64,000 bases of DNA, taken from NCBI GenBank assembly GCA_032622095.1, contig CP136066.1, positions 153,103,152 to 153,167,151 of the forward strand, in the 5' to 3' direction. The notes beneath the pieces were generated by a model. That model searched no databases, was not told the origin of the DNA, and saw only the letters and a list, made by a program, of their open reading frames with translations. Below are positions 45,101 through 57,100 of this stretch, in pieces. The stretch's first letter is position 1, and each line of letters opens with the position of its first letter. The position numbers and the translations under genes are program-made. The stretch comes from Siphonodentalium dalli. Lineage: Eukaryota; Mollusca; Scaphopoda; Gadilida; Siphonodentaliidae.

Positions 45101-48100
45101 ACGCTTAACTCGTGTCATAAGAAGGCTATGCGCGCGTTCTCGGACTAAACACTAGCATCTCTCCATCCCAAAATCTTAGCTAGTTTTAGTACGAGAAGAC
45201 TTGGACTACCCAGAAGGGTGTTTGATATGGTAGACATGCAGTCATCTTTATACTGTCTGTATACATACTAGTAACTATGCATGAACACTATGAATCCTTG
45301 ATTGACTGGGGAGAGGAACTTTAAATTCTGATATAGAATGTCTTCTAGATGTATATTGCTCTCTAACAGATAAGACTTCTTCCCACAAGACATGGGAGTT
45401 GAACAAACAAGATTACCACAGGCAGGTTTTAAAGATTGCAGATTTATTGGTGAGATTGGGATTCATCTGCAACCACAAATGGACGTATTTTATTAGAAGT
45501 AAATTGTTTTTGAAAATTCCATCTAAAATTATTGCTGCTTAATGTAAACATAGTATATAGTATATATTTAACGATATAGATGTGTTTACATGCCAATTAA
45601 ATGCATTAAAAAAAATGTAAATTGTTTTTAAATTTTTTTGGTTGAAATTTGAAAAAAAAAAGTCCAGGTCGGCCCAATTTCGGCAGGTCGGTCGGGTAAC
45701 CAGAAACACAGATGTTTTTTTTGGCCAAGTAAAAATTTTGTGATCTGTATTGTCATTGCAACATTGGCAGATGATTTGAATGAAATTGCACAACACAAAT
45801 TTTCATGCCACACACACATTCACCCATTCTGAGTTTGTATAATCATATTCCGTATTTTTTTCTTGAAACACTGGTATATTCAGATTGTTTCTATCTTTCC
45901 CCACTTACCAACCAGTGATAAGGCCATTCAACAAAGATTCCTTGTTTCTCATCAGCGCCCATCCCAATTTTATCACCCATCTCTAATTTTTTTGTATTTT
46001 ATAAATGATCTACCGGTATGTTTTGGTGTATGGATGTTTATCGTGATGTTTCATGATACATTTATATATGTGTACAGAGATTACAATGTAGTAAACGTTC
46101 AGACCAATCTCAATACAGTTGCATCCTTGGGTCTCCGGAACGCATAGCAGTGACTGGTAGGCTTAAGCATACTTGGCTGTTGGTACACAAGTTTGCTGGA
46201 ATGTGCGTACTATGTAAATAAAGTAATAAACATGAAAGTTGGAACTTGGAAAACCCGATTTAAGTACGTACTATAAAAATTATTCTACCATGCAAAAATC
46301 GGATTTATGTCTTTTCAAGTTTTGTGAAAAGTCTTATTCTTATATCAAACAAAAAGCTTTGTCTTGGTCAATAAATAGGACGGCATAATTATTACAAAGA
46401 ACAGTATATAGATCTTCTAACCTATAAAGAACATCAATTTTGTATTGCTATGAGTCAATCTTAAATTGCCAGATTGAAGGCCACTCGGGGCGGGGCCTGT
46501 TGATTAAACAGCGTTTTATTAGCCATGATTTCTGTAGTTCAATGTGCACTATATTCATGTCATACACTGGGAGGGCCAGTGAACAATTTTAACCCCATGC
46601 AAATCATCTCATATTTAACTTCTGACCAATGTTCCAATTGCCATTGCCACTCACTGGCATTACTAGTGTCACACTGTGGTTTATTGAAAGACAAACATAA
46701 TAACAAGGCAGAATTCAAAGGGTCTTCAACTTCCAGTAAAGTACATTGTGCACTCAGAGCTCTGCTCCGTAAATAGGTCAGTCAATGCCATGCTTCACTG
46801 ATTGTTCTGGTTAGTACTTTAGGGTGTGTTTATATAAGTAGGCCTACCAACGCAATTACGCCGTTATGGTAAATCTGTGTCGATCTCTGAGTGCTATTGT
46901 CACCACCAACACACCACTTAATAATTAATATGGGGACGATAATGAATAGATGAGTCACAATGAGTATTCATCATAAACCAAAGTTTCAATATCAATAAAA
47001 TATTCCATTAATTTTAGTTTTGTAATCCTACTAGTAGCTACCCATGCATTCATTTTTGTTTTGATATATCAACAAAACTATGCATAAATTTTAACAATAT
47101 AAACACATCTAAATGACAAGAAGGTGATTGCCTAAATTTAATGTGAGTATATCAGCACTCGTCGACAAAGAAGTTATAATACAAAAAACAAAATACAAAA
47201 TGCCCTCCCGCCCCATTCTCAGAAAAAAGTCTGATGAGAAACAAGGAATCTCTGTTGAATGGCCTAATCCTAATAATAGGGGTTACGGGTGGGTGTAAAC
47301 GGACATCAGGTGTGCAGAAACTGGCTCTACTAAATACGATGTTAACTCCTTCGCATAACTAGATGATGTAGGAATGACCATCTCAAACTAAAATATGCAA
47401 TCAGAGTGAGACTTTTATCGGTTTGACCTGATCAACTATTGTAAACAATGGATATTTAATTTATCTGGTGGTTTTGGTTGGTAAATGTTCCATAAGCATG
47501 TTCATGTTGTTATTTTAGAATTTTGCATTGATTTTTATACACCCGTTTAAAAAAAAATGGAACATAAAATGTATTATGTTATTAGTCCGTCGGTCCATCC
47601 GTCTGGCCATTAACTTTTGTTCGTTTCTGGATGATAACTTTAGTAAGTCTGAACTGAATGGAATGAAATTTGGTATGTGGGTTTATTAGCATAAAATACA
47701 GGTCAAGTTCGAATTTGGGTTCTGCCCGCCAATTTACACCAAAATTACGGCCCTTTTTGTTGGAATTTGCACTCAATTTTCATTGCCGGATGATAACTTT
47801 AGTAAGTCTGAAGTGATTGCAATTACATTTAGTATGTGAGTTTACTAGCCAAAAATACAGTTCAAATTTGGGTTTGGCCCACCTATATTTGCTGGAGTTA
47901 TGGTCGACTTAGAATTTGCCAATTATTTCGTTTTCCGATGGATAACTTTAGTTTTTGTAGTCTGACTGTTTTCAAATTTTGTATGTGGATTAGCCATGTG
48001 AAAATATAGCAGAAGTTCAAATTTTGATTCGGTCTGCCCATTTTTGCCAGAGTTAAGGTCCTTGTCGGCTTAGAATTTGCCGATTATTTTAGTTTCCAGA

Positions 48101-51100
48101 TGATAACTTTTGTTTTAGTTCTCTGATGCTTTCAAATTTGGCGTATTGATTACTCATATGAAAATACAGGTCAAGTTCAAATTTGGGTTCCCTCCGCCTA
48201 TTTTAACAGCAGTTATGGTTCTTGGTGACTGAAAATTTTATACAATTATTTTGGTTTCCGGGTGATAGCTTTAGTTATAGTTATCTGTTTTTTTAATTTG
48301 GCATATGGGTTACTCGTTATGGCCCCTTGTTGAAATAACCATTGGCGTATTTTGCCACGCCTTAACGATTCTCTTGTTCAAAACTAAGTCGACGAAAAAA
48401 ATTGCCGTTTATAAAAAAAATTAATTTCAAATTTCCATTCTTGGCTAAAGCATATTATTTTATACACCATAATCTATATATTTAACTTGATAAAATTATA
48501 ATTCATTTGTAAATTTAGCCAGGAAGAGATACACTAATTCACACTAGTATCATAGTATTTATGAAAATTTCATTATATTCCAGCGAAAAAGCCCTAGCAA
48601 AGACATCTTACAAAGGAGTTCAATTGGCTATGGACTGGTGAGTTTATAACATATTTTATTTCGGTTATTACTCTTCTTTGGTTACCTTAATGAAAAGCAT
48701 AATCAAATTAAAAAATAATAATAATAATGACCAGTTTTATATAGCGATTAACCATTTACTTGCTCTAACACGCTTAGTAAAATATAAAAATATTACCAAT
48801 TCTGAAAAGCCATCACTTAAGAAGTAATATTTGTTCAGCTATGGGTATAATGTTTTCTTACAACCAATAGGTCATGGGCGTGGACACTGTATATTTAATA
48901 TTTAAGTTTCAAACCTCATGCTCACTTACCGGTATGTTCCCGATGGGGTTGAGTTACAGTATTCTGTAATCGTTATCAAATAATCACTGAAAATTTTTGT
49001 GATTTCAACTTGATTACAAGACCATTAAATCCATTAAAATACAGTTATATATATGGTTTGACATTAACATACTCTACTGTGTATAGCTTTTGATCATGCA
49101 GTTAACCCCCAGTTTACTATTTTAGTGATTTTCTATAGAGAGAAGGTTCCAACTCCACTATGAACACAGTATCAAGCCTGAGTTTAGTGTGCCTGTCATT
49201 TGCAGAATGAGGTCCCCAGAGGGTGAATTTAGTGAAGCTATCCTGCATAGTGGGCTAGCATCACCAAATTCACCCTCTTTGACATAGACATAGACTCAGA
49301 TTGAAGTTCCCAAATGGTGAATATTGTGATGTACACCCATTGGGAACCTTTATTATGCAATGTGACGTCTGCCAATTTAGGGATATAGAGAAACTAAACT
49401 AAAAAAGAAATGACAGGCACCTTATTCTCAGGCCTGCACAGTAGGAGATGGCATTAGCACTAGGATTTGTTTAAATTATATCTTGTGTTGTGGCTGTAGT
49501 TATATAATGATGTATTCTTTTTATTTGAAACACTATCATAATTATGAATGGCAAAATTCTAAGAGGTACCGTAATGCCCTAAATAATCGACTCCTCAACC
49601 ACAGCTGAATTATACGTAATTTTTTAAGGATTTAGTCGAAAATATGGCTTGTTGCCATTCATGGGAAAGCTCTCACTGAGAGCTTTCCGGTGAATGGCAA
49701 CAAGCCATATTTCCACTAAATCCTGAAAAATTACCTATAATTCAGCTGTGGTTAAGGAGTCTATTATTTAGGGCATTAATGCTTCCCTCACTTACATCAA
49801 CAGTCCTATACTACTAGTATTCTATATGTTATGTTTTTATCATTCTTCTTGTCGAATGTCCAATGCAATTGTTTCAAACTTGTGCTCTTCCAGGCTGTTT
49901 GCTCATTCAGAGGATGCAGATATTGATGACCCAATTCCCCCACAAGTTGATCATGTTCTAGGATCCAAGGATTCCGGTAAAATCTAAATTTTTAATGACT
50001 AACACTAAGGTGGTCATACCTATGCAGAATTTAACCCTTTCTTTTCTGAAATGTTGCTGAATAGAATTATCCCCCTTCTCGTAACATGAAATGAACGAAA
50101 AGAGTATTTTTAATGGGAAAGATTGGCGTGTTTCTTACCTGTTCTTGGTGGCTATTAACTGATAATTTCGTTGTGGGGGGGGGGGGGGTTATACTGGAAT
50201 TGTCCTTCCGTACATCCGGAGTTTTTCTCAGTCGTTTTTTAATCATTTTCCGTGAAACTTGACACAGACATCAACCACCATGGGAACCTGTGCACCTGCA
50301 ATTATGATATCTGTCAGACTTTTTTTGGTGGAATTATTCCCCTTTTTCGACTTAGAACATTTTTGCAACATGTATTAAATTGTCCAAGCTTTTATTCCTA
50401 CATTTTTAGGTAAATTTTTAAAAAACTTGGCCCAGATATTTAGTACCATGGGAACCTGTGCACCTGCGATTATGACATCTGTCCAACTTTTTTGTGTGGA
50501 GTTATTACCCTTTTTCGACTTAGAACATTTCCGCAGCATGCATAATTTTGTTCGAGCTTTTATTCCTACATTTTTCGGTCAATAGGTTTAGGATTAGAGA
50601 TAGGGGTTACGGTTGTGCACCTGCAATGGGAATCTGTTAATTTATAATTTTAACTTAATGTTTACTGACACGGGGGTATCCTTAGTCCCATTGGGACAGT
50701 CACACCTCTAGTTTGTTTAATATTACATATGTGTAATGCTTTTCTAACTGATGTTTCAGTGAATATATTTTCAATATAAACATGTATCTGGTGAGTTTAT
50801 TATCACTGGGGGGGGGGGGGGGGGGGGGTTGCCGTTCCCAGCAAGAAAATCATTTTATTCTTGAACATTTTACAAATGTAGATGATGATGATAATAGATG
50901 AAGCTCTTTATAGACATTATTTTTAAACGAACTTTATTGATGATGAAATTGAATGAACAAAACATAAACAATACACTATATTTGTAGACTGATGTTGGTG
51001 ATAGAAAAACGGCTTGGGTGGGTCTTATGTGATTTCGGCTTTATGCATATTCTGTTAATTGCATAAGAAAAGCCATGCAACCATGGGGGTAGTAAAAAAT

Positions 51101-54100
51101 TTGCAGGAAAAGTAAGCCAGGGTGGTGGGTGGCCCGAGGGGCAAAAAAACTTGTTTTTTACACCCTCATGCAAATTTTTTACTAAATACCCTTTGTGCCC
51201 TTATATGACATTTGTAACAGTTTAAAACATATTATACAAATTTATAACTGCAAACACACCATATTTATGTTACTGTGACTTCATATAGGCCTTAGTAGAG
51301 ATGACATTAAGCTATATGGGGAGGTGGGTTGAAAAAATTCCTTCCCGACACCCTTCGTAAAGAAGCTTTGAGAAATGTAAAACTGAAATATAAAAGCAAC
51401 TGCCTCAAACATTAATGTGACTATCAATGGCTAGAATATAACTGTCATCACACTGTTCATCAGTGCATCAAGCCAATCAGTGACATATTTTCATGTCTAT
51501 CAACTCATATGATCTGTTACTCTCACAACACCTAAAATATCCATTTATGTCATTTATTATAACAGAGGTTGCTCCAGTAGACTAACAAAAGTGTTAAGGC
51601 ATAATGCTAGATAATGGGCTGGTTGACAGACTAATCGGGAAATGGTTAGAAATTATGGAATTGTGTGTATCCTGTACAATGACCTAAGTTTGCATATATA
51701 AGTAAACTTGTCCTGATGCAACTAATGCCTAGATTATTGTGTGCATGGAAAAAGAGCGAGTAACTGTCTCAAACATTAATGTGACTATCAATGGGTAGAA
51801 AATATCTGTCATCAGTGCATCAAGCCAACTGTGAATTATTTGCATGTCTTTCAACTCAGATGATCTCTCACAAGACCGAAAGTATCCAAGTCTGGTATAG
51901 TGCTGTGACTGCTTGTCATCTATATATATTAATGAATAGGATCTGTCCTGATTTTTCTCTCAGACCCCTGGACCGAGTTCAACCAAATTTGGTGTGGTGA
52001 CTTGGGGTACCCTGGCGGATGTTATAATGGTATTAGTTTTTCAAAATTTTTAATTTAACGAGCATAATGAATGGAATCCATGCCTGTACTCTTTCTTATG
52101 AACATACCCTTCTTTTTGATTGACTGCAGATGGTGCAGCAGAGCTCAGTACAGATCAGTCGGCCGATACTGGTGAAACATCAAACAGTGCAGACCACCAG
52201 TCGGGTGATGGCACTGAAGTGGCGCCCGCCGAAGCCAAATCCCTCAAATGTGATGAGTGAGTTAATTTCTTTTCACTATTGGCACCCAATATATCACAGA
52301 ATGTTAGGACTTTTTCATTTGTACCCTAATGTTGAGACGATTAATCATTTTCATCTCTGATTATTTCAAGTTATAAAAGTATGACTTGTGGCAATTGTCA
52401 CAAAAATGTCATGTGGGAAGTACAAATATGGCTTTGTAAAATGGATATAAAACCTTTTTCAAAAATGAGTCTCCAAAAATATCCTAACATAGCAATTAAA
52501 TTTTTTTTTAGCAGAAGGTTGCCTTCTTTTAAGAATCACTAGCTATAGATAATTACTAAATGTCTCACTGTAGATTGCTGAGTCATGCTGACCAGTCAGC
52601 AGCGCGAAAGTATGGGAGAATCCCAGGCCACTTACAAAGTTGAGTAGTGGGAGGTGCCTACTATTGTCAGTCCTAGTCCTGTGGTATTGTACATAGTAAC
52701 ATGTATTTAAAACAATAATTTAGATCTCCAAACTTTTGGCATGAAATTACTGTAATGCCCTCAGTGAGAGCTTTCCGATGAATGGCAACAAGCCATATTT
52801 CCGACTAAATCCTTAAAAGTTACCCATAATTCTGCAATGGTTAAGGAGTCGATTATTTAGAGCATTACTGTATATTTAAAGACAGTGTATCTCATCCCAT
52901 CAAGTTTGATTTAGATTCCAGGTTTATAAAATAATAAATATGAATTGAAGACACCTGTCCGGAAAAGCTTCTATCAATTAATATTGATATTTCTTGAATT
53001 TGTTCTGGTATAATACATATAACCATTCGGGACAGTTTTACAGGTTTTTTTCAGAACAGAAACTTCAGGTGACCTCGCAGAAACGCTCAGAGCATACCTG
53101 GAGCGAACAAAGAGGGTGAACTCTATCTTGTTAGCACCCTCAATCAATGAAAATTTCATTATAACTAACAGATTTCATCACTAATTACGCTCAGTTTATA
53201 GAAAAATAATATACACAATCTTCAGTTTTATCAGTATTTTATTCATAAAAAAGTTATTTGTAGTCTTGAAATCATGTTTTATAAATATTATGTTGTTGTT
53301 TTTATTAATGTGGCCTGGAAGGAATACACTATTTTTAACTCCAGATACGATTGTTGTTTTCTCAATATCCCCATAATGTCCGAGGCTCATTTTTGCTATA
53401 ATATAATGTATTCATTTTATTCACTCTTTGCTAAAGCTAGAAGCGGAACATGGAAATTAACACTGTTACACATAAATAAGGAGATTATGCACATTGTAAC
53501 ATATTGTGCTTATGATCAATCTGGACTACCGAAGTTAATATATTGGACCTTGAACTAGTTTACCATTGATATATATTCTCCGCCACACGCTTGTCTATGT
53601 ACACAAATCCACAATATAATCGAACTTATATGATACAAACGCTTCTCATCTTTATACCATGACACATCTTTATATGGTGGCAGCGGAAACACGACTTTTC
53701 CCGTGGATATTGAATGATTATTCCGTTTGATTATACGCTACTTGGACGTTCAATCAGGAACTTTTATGCCGATAACCTGTGATTCCATAGCTGACATAGT
53801 TGCTGGTAACCCGACACCCCCGCAATTGAGCTGCAGTCTGCGACGCAAGGGACGATCAAATTCTCCAAGAATCTACGGAACGCCGATTCGTCGACAATTC
53901 TCACCACATACATCGTTTGCTGTTTGCTGCTTGTGCTAACGCATAGCCTAAGCATCTTAGATGTCGAAGATACCGGAGATGAGATGTACCACGATCGGAA
54001 TGCACATGATTTACCACTACTGATTCCCGGACAAACTGTTACTGTTCAAAATCACGAAACTCTGGCGTGGGATCCAGCTACGATACAAGAGCAGTGTGAC

Positions 54101-57100
54101 GAACCCCGATCCTACATCCTAACCACACCCAACGGATCCGCTATTCGAAGGAACCAAGTCCAGATAAGAGACGTTCCAAAAACAGTATGTGAACCAGATC
54201 AACCACAGCCAATGGGTGATACACCAGATGCGGTGACCACACTAGAACATGATGATCATGTTCCCAACGCCGCTGATGGGCCTACATACAGAACTCGATC
54301 TGGAAGTCTCAGTAAACCACCAGTTAAATACACTCAATAAACACCCAGTGAAATATACATTCTGTAAAAAGGGAGATGTAACATATTGTGCTTATGATCA
54401 ATCTGGACTACCGTAGTTAATATATTGGACCTTGAACTAGTTTACCATTGATATATATTCTACATCACACGCTTGTCTATGTACACAGATCCGCAATATA
54501 ATCGAACTTATATGATACAAACGCTTCTCATCTTTATACCATGACACATCTTTATACACATAAGATAATCTCGTATTTTCTGTGGATTTTCCTCTCAGTT
54601 GTGGAAAGATCCTGAAGAGTGAGATAGATGTTCAGGCTCATGCTGCAAGGACTCAGCATACAAACTTTTCCGAGTCTACAGATGAGATACGCCCACTAAC
54701 AGAAGAAGAGAGAAAAGTTCAGCTTGACAAGTGAGTAAAAATTGTTGACTCTGTCCATCCGTTTATCCATCTGTTCTGGCATATATCTCAGCCTTGGAAT
54801 ATCGTATCTGAATTAAATTTGGTATGGATGTTTCTATCATGATTGCTTTCAAAAGAGGGGCAATTGACATTGTAAGTCATTGTTCATGTCTTCCATTATA
54901 AGGTTATCCTTCTTTGTTTATCTGGAAATCAAGTTTTGATTTGTCTGTCCGCTGCAGATATCTCAGCCATGGGTTATCGGATCTAGATTAATTTGGTATG
55001 GAGGTTCACCATCATGACTGCTTTGATAAAGGGGCAAGTGAAGTTCACATTTTCCATTCTAGAATTACCCTTCTTTTTTTATCTGAAAATCATGTTGTTT
55101 TGTCTGTTCGCACAGATATCACAGCCATGGGTTATCAGATCTAAATACAGGTTTTTCCAATGATTTTTTTGGACTGAGTTACTTCCCTTCGTTCGTTAAT
55201 TTTCTGTTTTTTTTTAATAATTTATTTTTGGTACACATGATTACATGTACAAGTTGCTTTCCACACAATCAATCTCAAATTATTGGGAAAATCAAATTTA
55301 TCACTATTTTTTTTGCTGAGTTTATCACGGTTTTTGTCCATCTGGGTCTTATGCCGATGTTTTTAACCATTATTTGCTGTTTAAATTTACAGTGTAAGGG
55401 TATGCCAGCACTGCCAGTGCAACATCTTGTTTCATTTGGGAAAGGCAAATTTGGGTCAGCACTCACCCTTGTCCTTTTGCTTGGAACGTCCAAGCCTGCA
55501 AAAACAGTGTGTCTGTCATTTGCAGAATGAGGTACCCAGAGAGTGAATTTTAGCATCACCAAATTCACCCTCTGGAGACCTCATTCTGCTAGGCTTCATC
55601 TTCTGGGAAGTATCTATAGTCTCAAATTAACACTGTTTTTAGTTACTTTTTTCCCTTTCTCTTGAGTTTCTATATCCCCTAATTTGCAGAAGATAAAATG
55701 CATAATCAAGGTGACTAATGGTGAGTCTGATTGTAGGTCTCCGATAGCAGTTGAGGCCTTTGCAGAATGAGGTCCCCAAGGGTGAATTTGGTGATGTGCA
55801 GGATAGCATCACTAAATTCACCCTCGAGGGACGTTATTCTTCAAATGACAGACACACTTTTTGCAGCCTTGGGAACATTAATACATGTTCATTGGGCCCG
55901 GATTGGAACCAGCTTTGTGATTGCTGAACTACAAGGGGACCGGCCATCTTCTGAGTTAGGCCTTGTGTTATAATCCTATAATCCTTCAGAATACAAGAAA
56001 GACTGAAACAAAAAAGATTAGAGAAAGAAGAAACAGAAAAACAAGAGCAGTTGGCGAGGGAGAAGATGAGACGAACAACAGGAAAAGATATGGTTAAAGC
56101 TAAACAAAAGTTTGTATCTTTATTACTTTGAGATCTAAAAAAAGACTACACATAAATCAAGCTATGTATTAAGTGGGGATATTTCTAATGATTTTTGTAA
56201 GAATTATGATCCTTGTTGTTTTAGAAATGTTTAATTTTCTTGGTTTTCGAATGATAACTTCAGTTATGGTATTTTTCTGAAATGCAACTTGTAACAAGCC
56301 ATGCCTGTTATTGCTCCTGGAATTTTTTTTATTTTTCTAAGTTCGCAGTCACCAATTTCGACACTTTGTTAGATATATTTGCTTCATTCTACATATATTT
56401 TTTCTTATAGAATAGAGGAAGATGAAATTAAGAGGATGGTGGAAATGAGGAAAAGAGAAAAAAAGGATGAGAAACTTGCAAGGTATGCATACAACAAACT
56501 TGTTAATGAACAAGTTATGCAGGCGTTTTTCTTTTGACCCAGTAAATATTTAACCATTTCTTTACTAAATACTCATTGACGAGTAGTTTCCTTAGGAAAT
56601 TTTAAGATAATAATTTCAACAAATAATCCTTCTCACTTGTAATATCTGATGTCTACTCATATTTCCCGAACATCTCCTCTGATCAATAATAGAGCATTCC
56701 AATGTTTACTTTTATAATTGATGGGAGAATCCATCTACTATTAAAGGGTTAAGTCAGTATTTATTGACTTCAACTTCAGTATCCAAGACTCTTTCATCAT
56801 ATAGTTAATTGCACTTTAAAACCAATGTTATAATACTTGTAAGATATTGTAATTGGCGGATCGTTTACCTGCAATGTCCTGCATATATGTTCTACCAAAG
56901 TTGTCAAGCTATCACACCCTCTATCTAACTTCAAAAGCAATAAATAAATAATCCACAGATGCTCTATGTACCCATTCAAATGATCAGAACTTATTTATGG
57001 ATGCGTAACAACGGGACATGTCGGTATATACAGTCACAAAGACAGTGAAGACATGTTGATACTGACTTTATTGTCAGAAATAAGCAGACTTTTGAATAAG

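Larger units (their letters stand above)
53495..54556 (+). mobile_element. Miniature LTR retrotransposon (Ty3/gypsy-like) with 5-bp target duplication
   Basis: Two direct LTRs of exactly 180 bp (53495-53674 and 54377-54556) start TGTAACATATTG and end CATCTTTATA, differing at roughly six or seven positions by eye. The 5' LTR is followed at once by TGGTGGCAGCGGAAAC (primer-binding-site-like). The 3' LTR is preceded by the purine tract AAAAAGGGAGA. CACAT flanks both ends (53490-53494 and 54557-54561). Only 702 bp of interior remains. The element lies in UBXN1 intron 4, on the gene's own strand, and its duplication ends 37 bp before exon 5. Confidence 0.93.

Noticed and set aside
43140-45720. GGTAGGTAGGTAGGG near 43195 and GGCAGGTCGGTCGGG near 45685 as ends of one element
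   Set aside because: The inverted match is weak and interrupted by homopolymers; no target duplication found.
53727-53939. 70-codon ORF after the 5' LTR as a gag gene
   Set aside because: No CCHC knuckle or capsid-like motif; too short to assign.
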